A stretch of DNA of 64,000 bases from contig NZ_CP035501.1 in the NCBI RefSeq assembly GCF_004135585.1, positions 4,039,501 to 4,103,500 on the forward strand, given 5' to 3'. Position numbers and translations under genes: made by a program. Shown here piece by piece: positions 27,801 to 34,449 of the stretch (the stretch's first letter is position 1; each line of letters begins with the position of its first letter). The DNA is from Sphingosinicella sp. BN140058 (GTDB lineage Bacteria; Pseudomonadota; Alphaproteobacteria; Sphingomonadales; Sphingomonadaceae). Under the pieces are notes generated by a model that was given only the letters and a program-made list of their open reading frames with translations, had not been told where the DNA came from and made no database searches.

Positions 27801-27828
27801 TCAGATCGGTCCAGTTGTAGGTCTTCAC
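24823..27828 (-). CDS. hisDCB: HisD-HisC-HisB triple fusion (histidinol dehydrogenase / histidinol-phosphate aminotransferase / IGP dehydratase)
   Basis: One uninterrupted frame of 1001 codons holds three complete enzymes. HisD spans about residues 1-430 (GPGNAWVAEAKNYVA, MPAGPSELMVIADDSAD, LYAPEHLSL). HisC spans about 451-810 with ANENPF, NRYPEP, CAPNNPTG, LDEAYLEF and the PLP lysine in LKTLSKAFGLAG. HisB (IGP dehydratase only, no HAD phosphatase) spans about 816-1001 with FYDHMLDQIAAH, AHHSVEDC and GENDHHKTEA. The first linker contains APPPFPSPSGRG, the translation of a palindromic GC-rich repeat. A GTG at codon 451 has an excellent internal Shine-Dalgarno (GGGAGGGGAG, 8 bases away), so separate HisC may also be made. 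Each part keeps its key residues. Triple fusion of these enzymes is not a pattern I know. Sequencing error cannot be excluded, but two independent junctions would both need one. Confidence 0.88.
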   Translation of the reverse strand: MKTYNWTDLNAAARRIALARPEQRSDPALQVAVRAIVDDVRSRGWEALVQQATRLDGEAPTRVAVAPIAAEARRTLSADQIEAIELAARNIETFHAGSLPQDHVVETLPGLTVRKIWRAIDRVGLYIPGGKTPLFSTLLMLAIPARAAGVAEIVVATPPRPGGGLDPVIALAAELCEIDAIWTVGGAQAIAALAFGAGDIPAAAKICGPGNAWVAEAKNYVASLPGGAAIDMPAGPSELMVIADDSADPTTVAADLLSQAEHDPTAQVLLATPSKALADAVEREVSAQAATLPRAEIAEASLAHARFVITADLKDAAEVANLYAPEHLSLAVAQPEDLLGGIRNAGAIFAGRLASETFGDYLAGSSHVLPTDGAARAWSGVSAYTFLKAISVQTVTAEAAVRIAGPAAALARLEGLEAHARSADARLAVAAGSNAAPPPFPSPSGRGVKEVAEALARPEILALPPFDIAAQANEAFGPDAIKLDANENPFAPLSEGALAAGLNRYPEPQPARLKKAMAALYGVAPDNLIVTRGADDAIDILIRAFCRPALDAVSICTPTFSAYGHFAKLQGARLIEAKLDANFDFDADAFLDTVRHEPSLKLAFICAPNNPTGNLVDPADVLRVADALPNTLIVLDEAYLEFSETPSLAEEAIRRPNLAILKTLSKAFGLAGARIGALLGNPDLIAIAARALPPYPLPSLSIEAALAALSPSRRPIHLERIARIKADRDRLAGEFARAPIVNAVRSGGGNFLFLEVDDPAALAKKLNGLGIRARFRPNAAPGGVRITIGTDAENDAALAAFGVPANDSPARRGEVVRDTKETKIAVAVDLDRPAPRKIDTGIPFYDHMLDQIAAHAGFSLILSCEGDLEIDAHHSVEDCAIAFGTALSRALADRRGIGRFGFSLPMDETEAHVLIDLSGRPYSVFEGTFEASHIGDYPTEMTRHVFRSLADSLGAAIHVRVQGENDHHKTEACFKAFGRALRQAVGREGDRDAMPSTKGVL
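26483..26518. repeat. GC-rich palindromic repeat in the HisD-HisC linker
   Basis: The stretch CCCCTCCCGCTCGGGGAAGG and its flanks form an imperfect palindrome of the same CTCCCC...GGGGAG type found between rpoB and rpoC and near 41.2 kb. Here it is read in frame as Pro-Ser-Pro-Ser-Gly-Arg-Gly in the hisDCB ORF. On the minus strand it also supplies a strong ribosome-binding sequence before the HisC part. Confidence 0.6.
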
Positions 27829-28715
27829 AGCATCATCTTTTCGATCGGCAGGACGAGGATCGCGGAGGCGCCCGCGGCTTTCAGCTTCTGCAGCGTCTCC
27901 CAGAAGACGGATTCCTGGCAGACCGCATGGACCGCGAAATGGCCGGGGCGGCCGTGGAGCGGGATGATCGTCGGCGCCTCGGCGCCGGGCAGAATGTCGG
28001 TGATCTCGCGCAGCGCCTCGCTCGGCGCGTTGAGCATGATGTATTTCGATTCCTTGGTGGCGAGCACGCCGTCGATCCGGCTGAGCAATTGCGCGCCCTG
28101 CTCGACCTTCGCCTCGGCCATCGGCTTTCCGGTGCGCACCAGTACCGCTTCGCTTTCGAACACCGTTTCGACCGCGCGAAGCCCGTTCGCCTCCAGTGTC
28201 GCGCCGGTCGAGACGAGGTCGCAGATGAATCCGGCGATCTGCAGGCGCGGCGCGAGTTCGACGGCCCCGTTCATCTTGACCACCGTCGCCTCGATCCCCC
28301 GATCGTCCAGGAAGCGCTGGAGGATACGCGGGTAAGAGGTGGCGATGCGGGCGCCGCGGAGCGACTCGGGTCCCTCGTAGCCGGTGGCCTCCGGTGCCGC
28401 GATCTTGAGCGTGCAGCGGCCGAAGCCGAGCTGCGCAACGACTTCGAAGCGGGGCTCGGGCTCGCCGAGCGAGAATTCACGCAGCACGTTCTCGCCGACG
28501 ATGCCGAATTCGCAGACTCCGTCGCTGACGAAGATCGGGATGTCGTCGTCACGCACGAACATCAGGTCGGCGGGGAAATTGTCCACCCGTGCCGTCAGAT
28601 CGTTCTTTCCGTTCTGGATCTTGAGGCCGGCGTCGCGGAGCAGCCCGCGACTGTAATCGGACAAGCGGCCCGATTTCTGAATGGCGATGTGCAGGCGGGT
28701 CTGGTCAACGAGCAT
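27825..28715 (-). CDS. hisG: ATP phosphoribosyltransferase, long form
   Basis: At 296 residues this is the long, self-regulated HisG: an N-terminal catalytic part (LHIAIQKSGRLSD, RDDDIPIFVSDGV, GIVGENVLRE, CDLVSTGATLEANGLR) and a C-terminal regulatory domain ending ASAILVLPIEKMML, almost identical in pattern to the enterobacterial enzyme. Most alphaproteobacteria use short HisG with HisZ instead. It commits ATP and PRPP to histidine synthesis and should be inhibited by histidine. The start overlaps the regulator gene by 11 bases, and the stop overlaps hisDCB by four. Confidence 0.95.
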   Translation of the reverse strand: MLVDQTRLHIAIQKSGRLSDYSRGLLRDAGLKIQNGKNDLTARVDNFPADLMFVRDDDIPIFVSDGVCEFGIVGENVLREFSLGEPEPRFEVVAQLGFGRCTLKIAAPEATGYEGPESLRGARIATSYPRILQRFLDDRGIEATVVKMNGAVELAPRLQIAGFICDLVSTGATLEANGLRAVETVFESEAVLVRTGKPMAEAKVEQGAQLLSRIDGVLATKESKYIMLNAPSEALREITDILPGAEAPTIIPLHGRPGHFAVHAVCQESVFWETLQKLKAAGASAILVLPIEKMML

Positions 28716-29034
28716 GGGGGGTTCCGAGACTGTCGATGGCGCGGCGGTAGCCCTCATTCGGCTCCTGGCGCAGAAAACGGGCGACGCGGACGATGGTTGT
28801 CGTGCTGACCCCGGTCGCCTCATGAATTTCGCGATAGGAAAGGTCGGTGCCGTCCAGCAGACGGGCAACGTGCCAGCGTTCGGCCAGCGTGCGGATCTCG
28901 GACGGTGTGCAGAGATCGGTCAGCAGGCGCGCCATCTCCGCCGTGTTATCAGGCGTGAGCAGGGCAGCGCAGAGGTCCTGCGTCAACGCTTTGGCGTCGC
29001 GCGTCGCCTCGATCGGAGCGTCCTTGCCTGCCAT
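28705..29034 (-). CDS. TrpR/YerC-family transcriptional regulator, first gene of the his operon
   Basis: This 109-residue protein is of the YerC/YecD TrpR-like family: LLTDLCTPSEIRTLAERWHVARLL followed by a helix-turn-helix SYREIHEATGVSTTTIVRVARFL. TrpR of enterobacteria binds tryptophan as corepressor; xanthomonads have a TrpR-family protein heading a his operon of this same order. A histidine-responsive repressor is therefore the natural reading, though the ligand is inference. The ATG was preferred to an in-frame TTG 12 bases earlier. An 8-base palindrome GTTATAAC lies 16 bases before the start. Confidence 0.85.
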   Translation of the reverse strand: MAGKDAPIEATRDAKALTQDLCAALLTPDNTAEMARLLTDLCTPSEIRTLAERWHVARLLDGTDLSYREIHEATGVSTTTIVRVARFLRQEPNEGYRRAIDSLGTPHAR

Positions 29035-29049
29035 CCAGTGTTCCAACGT

Positions 29050-29057
29050 GTTATAAC
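29050..29057 (-). promoter_or_regulatory. GTTATAAC palindrome, candidate his operator and -10 region
   Basis: A perfect 8-base palindrome just upstream of the TrpR-like gene contains TATAAC, a good -10 hexamer read toward the operon. It would be an ideal site for autoregulation. No convincing -35 is seen at 17 bases, and only one copy was found, so this is tentative. Confidence 0.35.
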
Positions 29058-29115
29058 GATGAAACGCCAGATAGGGGCAGGCCTCAGGCTTGGCAAGGCC
29101 TCGTCTTGCCTCAGA

Positions 29116-30021
29116 TCATTGAGCGACCAGGGCGTCGTGCAAGCCGGCATTGACCTCGCGCTGACGGCGGACGGAGAGCGCAAGCAGCAGGTTCAAGATC
29201 GTCGCCTCCCACAGGAAGAACCATAGCGGGCTGCCGAGCGCCATGCTGAGGCCGAGCAGGAGTGTCCGGCGATTGGGGCCCAGCCAGGCCTGGTAAGCGA
29301 GGGCGCGGCGGCCGACCTGGCGCGAGACGCTGCGCACCCGATCGCGCGAAGCCGGATCGGCATCGAGCTGCTCTACCATCGCATCGGTGCGGGCGCTGTG
29401 CGGGATGAGTTTCCCTGCAAGCCACACGTAGAGACGAGCGAGCCCGCCAAGGGCAATTCCGGTCAGGCCCGGGCGCTCGGCGACCCGCTCCTTCGACTGG
29501 CGGAGCCATGGCACGCCGTAAGCGCGCCAGAGATAAGTCCGGCGCACGCTCTCGATATGGTTGGCCTGCAGGATCCGCGATCCGGCTGCGGCGAATGCCG
29601 CGAACCAGATCCAGCCGCCGACATGCCAGGCAAGCGCCGTGTAGAGGATGACGTGGCCGAGATAATCGGCGAGGCCGTCGATCATCTCGCCGAGCGGCGA
29701 CGTCTTGCCGGTCAGGCGGGCGAGATCGCCGTCAGCACCGTCGAAGACATGCCAGAGGATGTGAAGGAACAATCCGACGAGAACGCCGGTCGCGCCCGCC
29801 ACCGACGTATAGCAATAAGCGGCGGCGGCGATCGAGAGACCGCTGGTCACCGACACCATGTTCGGCGTGATCGGACTGTGCTGCAGGATCAGCGCGAGCC
29901 GGCGCGACAAGGGGTGGTAGATCGTGCGGTTCAGCCCGTCCTCGAGCTCTTCCGGCCGCGCCTTGAACGGACTTTGCGCCTGTGGTTCTGCAATCGTGTC
30001 CATATTGCCGGCGCGCGCCAT
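29116..30021 (-). CDS. CDP-alcohol phosphatidyltransferase, DIPP-synthase-like
   Basis: The 301-residue membrane enzyme has the full CDP-alcohol transferase signature D-x2-DG-x2-AR-x8-G-x3-D-x3-D in FDGADGDLARLTGKTSPLGE and the following MIDGLADY. It is preceded by NRTIYHPLSRRLA and SPITPNMVSV, a pattern that resembles di-myo-inositol-phosphate phosphate synthase and relatives. It joins a CDP-activated alcohol to a second hydroxyl with release of CMP. The divergent neighbour encodes a nucleotidyltransferase that could make the CDP donor, so the pair may act in one path, possibly with inositol. Substrates are inference. Confidence 0.85.
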   Translation of the reverse strand: MARAGNMDTIAEPQAQSPFKARPEELEDGLNRTIYHPLSRRLALILQHSPITPNMVSVTSGLSIAAAAYCYTSVAGATGVLVGLFLHILWHVFDGADGDLARLTGKTSPLGEMIDGLADYLGHVILYTALAWHVGGWIWFAAFAAAGSRILQANHIESVRRTYLWRAYGVPWLRQSKERVAERPGLTGIALGGLARLYVWLAGKLIPHSARTDAMVEQLDADPASRDRVRSVSRQVGRRALAYQAWLGPNRRTLLLGLSMALGSPLWFFLWEATILNLLLALSVRRQREVNAGLHDALVAQ

Positions 30022-30098
30022 CCTGCTCTTTTCCGCTCGTCTCGGCCGCGTCTCTCGTTCTAAAGGCGCGCGATGGAAAGCAAAAAGCGCACGGCCCG

Positions 30099-30845
30099 GT
30101 GAAGTGCCTGATCATTGCGGCGGGTCAGGGGACGCGGCTCCGCGCCATGGCCCCGTCGAAGCCGCTCGCCGCCGTCGCCGGCGCGCCCTTGATCGAGCAT
30201 GTCATCCGTCTCGCCGCAGCCGGCGGCGCGACCGAGTTCATCGTCGTCACAGGCTATGAAGCTGAGGGGGTGGAAGCCTTCCTTGAGAAGCTGCAGGGCC
30301 GTCTCCGCCTCAAGGTAACCTGCGTCCGCAACCTCGACTGGGCGCGGCCCAACGGCGTCTCGGTGCTGCGGGCGGCCGAAGCGCTCGGCGACGATCCGTT
30401 CATCCTGCTGATGTCCGACCATTTGTTCGATCCAGACATCCTGCGCCGGCTGGTGGCGGCACTGCGTTCCGATGCCGCGCTGACCCTCGGTGCCGATTAT
30501 CGGGTCGATCGGCCGGATCTCGATCTCGACGATGCCACCAAGATCAAGCTTGGGGCGGAGGCGCGGATCGTCGGCATCGGCAAGGCGCTCGACGATTACG
30601 ATGCGGTCGATACCGGCATCTTCGTCGCCGGGCCCGATCTGCTCGCCGCCTTGTTGCTGTCGATCGAGAGCGGCGGCAGCGGCAGCCTGTCGGAAGGCGT
30701 TGCCAAACTCGCCGACGCCGGTGCCGCCTTCACCTTCGACATCGGCGATGGCTGGTGGGTCGACGTCGACGACGAACCCGCCTTTCGCCGGGCCGAGCGT
30801 GAGCTCCCCGCGCGCCTTGCCGGGCTGGAGCAGGGTTCGGCTTAG
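30099..30845 (+). CDS. Sugar/inositol-phosphate nucleotidyltransferase
   Basis: The 248-residue protein has an NTP-transferase fold: LIIAAGQGTRLRAMAPSKPL at the N-terminus, a metal-binding LLMSDHLFD and NGVSVLRAAEAL. The later segments DDATKIKL, IGKALDDYDAVDTGIFV and DGWWVDVDDEPAFRRAE match the layout of inositol-1-phosphate cytidylyltransferases, whose product CDP-inositol feeds CDP-alcohol transferases such as the divergent neighbour. It starts at GTG because the conserved first strand begins immediately after it. The GTG is 77 bases from the divergent gene, so a shared promoter region is likely. The nucleotide and sugar specificity are inference. Confidence 0.82.
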   Translation: MKCLIIAAGQGTRLRAMAPSKPLAAVAGAPLIEHVIRLAAAGGATEFIVVTGYEAEGVEAFLEKLQGRLRLKVTCVRNLDWARPNGVSVLRAAEALGDDPFILLMSDHLFDPDILRRLVAALRSDAALTLGADYRVDRPDLDLDDATKIKLGAEARIVGIGKALDDYDAVDTGIFVAGPDLLAALLLSIESGGSGSLSEGVAKLADAGAAFTFDIGDGWWVDVDDEPAFRRAERELPARLAGLEQGSA

Positions 30846-30926
30846 ACGATCTTCGTTTCGTCGTGATGCGGCTCGTACAGCCGGAAGAAAGTCGTTACTT
30901 CCTAGGCCGGTGGCGAGGAGTGGACG

Positions 30927-31766
30927 ATGGCGACGGCGGTGCGGAGCGAAGCCCAGGATTACGAGCCCGCGGACATCCTGCGAGGCCTTTATGGTGACGG
31001 CATCATCGCTTTGAAGGGTGCGTTCCCGCGCGCGTGGGCGCAGCGCATGCGCGAGGATATTGATACCCTGTTCGCCGAGGCACAGGCGGTGCGGGGCGGA
31101 GCGCTGCCGCGAGGACCGCAACGCTGGTACGTCGAAGTGCCGCCTGAACGTATCAGCGGGTTCGTCGACATCGCCACCCATCCCTGGTTCGTCGCAGTGT
31201 CCGAAGCGGTGCTCGGCCCCGACTACCGGATCGTCGAAGTCGGCTTCGACATTCCGTTCCCGGGCGCTGCCGACCAGCCCTGGCATCGCGACTTCGCCGT
31301 GCCGGAAGCAACCACGCGCGGGCGGCGGCTCAATTCGCTCGCCTTCAATCTGACGGCTGTCGACACCATTCCCGAAATGGGTCCGTTCGAAATCGCCCCC
31401 GGGACGCAATGGGATCAGTTCGAAGGCTGTCCTAAGGGCATGTTCCCGCCACGCGAGACTTGGCCGCGCTACATCGGCCGGGCGCAAGCGAAACTGCCGC
31501 AGATGGGCGACATGTCGGCCCGCTCGGCGCTCACAATCCATCGCGGCACCGCGAACCGGTCCGATCAGCCGCGGCCGGTATTGGTGGTGGGGGTTGATGC
31601 CCCGGACGCGGCCAACGCGGCGCATCACGATCTCCAGGTCACGCCGGCCTATCTGGACAGCCTGCCGCCGCGGGTGCGGGAACACCTCACCTACCGGATC
31701 GTGGACACGCTCGAAACGGTGGTCCAGCATCACACGATCGAGGGCCTGCTGAAGCCGGCTTATTGA
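30927..31766 (+). CDS. Phytanoyl-CoA dioxygenase (PhyH) family protein
   Basis: A 279-residue Fe(II)/2-oxoglutarate oxygenase. The metal ligands are visible in PWHRDFAVPEA (HxD) and SALTIHRGTANRSDQPRPVL (distal His and the 2OG-binding Arg). The rest follows the PhyH double-stranded beta-helix. The substrate is unknown; family members hydroxylate lipids, osmolytes and small metabolites. It lies 80 bases downstream of the nucleotidyltransferase on the same strand, and an operon is possible. It ends just before a large inverted repeat. Confidence 0.85.
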   Translation: MATAVRSEAQDYEPADILRGLYGDGIIALKGAFPRAWAQRMREDIDTLFAEAQAVRGGALPRGPQRWYVEVPPERISGFVDIATHPWFVAVSEAVLGPDYRIVEVGFDIPFPGAADQPWHRDFAVPEATTRGRRLNSLAFNLTAVDTIPEMGPFEIAPGTQWDQFEGCPKGMFPPRETWPRYIGRAQAKLPQMGDMSARSALTIHRGTANRSDQPRPVLVVGVDAPDAANAAHHDLQVTPAYLDSLPPRVREHLTYRIVDTLETVVQHHTIEGLLKPAY

Positions 31767-31786
31767 GCGATCCGTTCGCTTCATGA

Positions 31787-31872
31787 CCCGTTCGGGCTGA
31801 GCTTGTCGAAGCCCCCTCTTTGGTCTCGTAATGACAGGAAGAAGAGGGCTTCGACAAGCTCAGCCAGAACGG
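31787..31872. repeat. Long inverted repeat, REP-like pair (copy 1)
   Basis: About 30 bases beginning GTTCGGGCTGAGCTTGTCGA are repeated in inverted form ending TCGACAAGCTCAGCCAGAAC, around a loop of about 20 bases. The same element recurs near 39.8 kb. It lies between convergent genes and would form a strong hairpin in either transcript. Confidence 0.85.
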
Positions 31873-31896
31873 CGCAAGGCGGTCAGAGCGGGTCCG

Positions 31897-32787
31897 TCAA
31901 ACCGGAATGACGTCCACGCGCATGGTTAGGCTCATGCTCTCGCCGGGATCGAGCACCTTGATGCCGAGCTCCGGCCAGAGGCCTTCCGGCTCGTTGAGCG
32001 CCGCATTGGCATGGGTGACCGGCTCGGCGACGAAGATGCCGCCCTCTGCCGGCGAATAGAGCTGGAAGAATTTGGCATCGTCCGAACGGACCTCGATCCG
32101 GAGGGGACGGGCGGGATCCGAGATCCGGGCGGTTCCGCCCCAGCCGCCGAAGCCGTGATCGAGATCCTGGCCGCAGACCGGGCGATCCTTGAGGTCGTAG
32201 CGGCCTTCGGCCCACACCTTCTCGACCGGCAGGACCTTGTCGTCGATCGTCCAGACGCTCTCGACTTCGGTGTCGAGCCGGGTCTCGGTTGTGCACGGAA
32301 AATAGGGATGGTGGCCAAGGCCGCAGGGCATCGGCGCGTCGGATCGGTTGGTGCAGCGCAGGACCATGGTGAGGCCGCCATCGTCCAGCGTGAAGATCTG
32401 CCGCGCCTCATAGGCCCAGGGCCACTCGCCCGGGCTGTGCTCGAACACCAGCTCGGCGCTTCTGTCCTCGAGCCTCACCACCTGCCAAGGCGAGGTCCAG
32501 CCCTGCCCGTGGAGGGGGCTTGCTTCGCCCGGAAGGTTGAGGCTGAGGCTGACCTCACGGCCCCGGAAGCTGAACCGTCCGTCTCGGATCCGATTCACGA
32601 AAGGGACCAGCGGGAAACTCGCAGAGTCGAGAATGCTTTTCTGATCCGCGTCAAGTCCGCGAAATACCGGTATGTCCCCTTTTTCGGGACTGCGGTAATC
32701 AAATCGTGCGATGCTGCCTCCCCATGCGGGCGCCAGCACCAGCGTGAGGGTGTCGGAAGAGAGGATCGGGCGGGAATCATCGGTCAT
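31897..32787 (-). CDS. Aldose 1-epimerase (galactose mutarotase type)
   Basis: The 296-residue protein is a GalM-family beta-sandwich: ASFPLVPFVNRIRDGRF, the first catalytic His in LHGQGWTSPW, the second in CGLGHHPYF and the general-base Glu region FVAEPVTHANAALNEPEG. It would interconvert alpha and beta anomers of galactose or another aldose ahead of galactose dehydrogenase, encoded 6 kb away in the same module. No signal peptide. It is divergent from the small unknown gene that follows, with 132 bases between the starts. Confidence 0.9.
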   Translation of the reverse strand: MTDDSRPILSSDTLTLVLAPAWGGSIARFDYRSPEKGDIPVFRGLDADQKSILDSASFPLVPFVNRIRDGRFSFRGREVSLSLNLPGEASPLHGQGWTSPWQVVRLEDRSAELVFEHSPGEWPWAYEARQIFTLDDGGLTMVLRCTNRSDAPMPCGLGHHPYFPCTTETRLDTEVESVWTIDDKVLPVEKVWAEGRYDLKDRPVCGQDLDHGFGGWGGTARISDPARPLRIEVRSDDAKFFQLYSPAEGGIFVAEPVTHANAALNEPEGLWPELGIKVLDPGESMSLTMRVDVIPV

Positions 32788-32919
32788 ATTTCAAGCCGCT
32801 TACGGGGGCGTTCAGCGGATTGAAACTCTCTTGTGGATAAAAGTGCAACTTGGCCTTGCGAGCGGAATCCGCTCCGGGTTATTTTCGGGCCCAGGAGAAT
32901 CCGGGGAGGGGTAAGTCCA

Positions 32920-33240
32920 ATGAGTAAGCTTGTTAAAGATTTTCTTGAGATCAAGGACCATGGCACGCTCGATGCGCTGATTGCGCGTCTCGTCGAAGTT
33001 CGCGACAGCCTGCCGCAGACCGGCGAAGCGCAGGTCAAGATGCGCGGCGACGATGTCTTCGGACGTCATCTCTGCGTCAGCTTCATGCGCCCGCAAACGG
33101 CGGAAGAGGCCGAGTGCGACGCCCGCTACGCCGAGGCCTATCGGGAATCACGTGACCGTGAAGCGGCTCGTTTCGAGAACGAGCTCGGTTTCTGTGCCGT
33201 GTCGAACCGGCCGACCCGTCAGCTGCGCATCGTCGCCTGA
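32920..33240 (+). CDS. Hypothetical protein, 106 residues
   Basis: I do not recognise a named family. The protein is charged and mainly helical: MSKLVKDFLEIKDHGTLD, a segment QVKMRGDDVFGRHLCVSFMR, and a basic/acidic helix rich in Ala, Glu, Arg (about residues 60-90). No signal peptide or membrane segment. The ATG follows an excellent GGGGAGGGG ribosome-binding site, which together with normal codon use argues strongly that it is real. It stands between the epimerase and dgoD and runs against both. Confidence 0.75.
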   Translation: MSKLVKDFLEIKDHGTLDALIARLVEVRDSLPQTGEAQVKMRGDDVFGRHLCVSFMRPQTAEEAECDARYAEAYRESRDREAARFENELGFCAVSNRPTRQLRIVA

Positions 33241-33309
33241 CGATCCGCGAAGCGCTGCGCTCGCCGGGGGGCGGAGGCAGCGTCTTCGCAAGAGCGCGCC
33301 GAATGGCCA

Positions 33310-34449
33310 TCACCATTCGGCGAAGCTTCCATCCTTCTGGCGCCAGATCGGATTGCGCCAGCGGTGGCGATCTTTGTGCGCCTCGCGCACCGCATCCTCG
33401 TCGATGGTGATACCGAGGCCCGGTTTCTCCGGGACGGGCAGATAGCCGTCGATCGGCGTCAGCACCTCCTTGTCCGTGAGGAATTCGAGAAGGTCGTGGC
33501 CGACATTGTAGTGGATGCCGAGCGACATTTCCTGGATCGCCACGTTGGGCGCGTTGGCGGCGAGCTGCAGGCAGGCTGCCAGCGCCAGCGGCCCGAGCGG
33601 GCAGTGCGGCGCCACCGCCACGTCATAGGCCTCGGCCATCGACGCAATCCTGCGGCATTCGCTGAGCCCGCCGGCGTGGCTGAGATCGGGCTGGATGATG
33701 TCCACCGCACCGCGTTCGAAGAAGGGCTTGAAGTCCCAGCGGCTGAACAGCCGCTCTCCAAGCGCGATCGGGGTCGACACCAGAGCGGCGATATCGGCGA
33801 GCCCTTCCGGATTTTCCGACAGCAACGGTTCCTCGATGAACAGTAGGCCGAGCGGCTCGAGCACCTTGGCGAGCTGCTTCGCCATCGGCCGGTGCACCCG
33901 GCCGTGGAAATCGAGGCCGACGTCCATGCCCGCGCCCTGCGCGGCTTCGACCCGGGCGATGACCTCGTCGAACAATTTGGGCGTTCCGATCCAGTCGAGT
34001 TCGGCGGTGGCGTTCATCTTCACCGCCGAGAAACCCTGGCTCTTGCGCACTTCGCAGGCGCTTGCGACGTCGTCGGGACGGTCACCGCCGATCCAGGCAT
34101 AAGCGCGGATACGGTCGCGCACGCGACCGCCCATCATCTGCCAGGCGGGAAGGCCGAGCGCTTTGCCCTTCAAGTCCCAGAGCGCCTGATCGAGGCCGGA
34201 GAGCGCCGACATCAGCACCGGGCCGCCACGATAGAAGCCGCCGCGATAGGCGATCTGCCAGATGTCCTCGATGCGATAAGGATCGTGGCCGATGAACCGG
34301 TCTTTCAGCGCCTCGAAGGCGCCGTCGACCGCTTCCGCCCAGCCTTCAAGGCTGGCCTCGCCCCAGCCGACCGCGCCATCGTCGCTTTCGATCCTGACGA
34401 ACAGCCACCGCGGCGGCACGTGAAAGGTTTCGATGCGGGCGATCTTCAT
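33310..34449 (-). CDS. dgoD: D-galactonate dehydratase (enolase superfamily)
   Basis: The 379-residue protein carries the enolase-superfamily set of D-galactonate dehydratase: first metal-ligand region DVGLDFHGRVH, second FIEEPLL, third IALGERLFSRWDF, the Asp-His dyad region IIQPDLSHAGG, and the extra histidine in VAPHCPLGPLALAA. It removes water from D-galactonate to give 2-keto-3-deoxy-galactonate. N-terminal capping segment ARIETFHVPPRWLFVRIE is complete. Its ATG overlaps the stop of the upstream glycosidase by four bases, so the two form one operon. Confidence 0.93.
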   Translation of the reverse strand: MKIARIETFHVPPRWLFVRIESDDGAVGWGEASLEGWAEAVDGAFEALKDRFIGHDPYRIEDIWQIAYRGGFYRGGPVLMSALSGLDQALWDLKGKALGLPAWQMMGGRVRDRIRAYAWIGGDRPDDVASACEVRKSQGFSAVKMNATAELDWIGTPKLFDEVIARVEAAQGAGMDVGLDFHGRVHRPMAKQLAKVLEPLGLLFIEEPLLSENPEGLADIAALVSTPIALGERLFSRWDFKPFFERGAVDIIQPDLSHAGGLSECRRIASMAEAYDVAVAPHCPLGPLALAACLQLAANAPNVAIQEMSLGIHYNVGHDLLEFLTDKEVLTPIDGYLPVPEKPGLGITIDEDAVREAHKDRHRWRNPIWRQKDGSFAEW

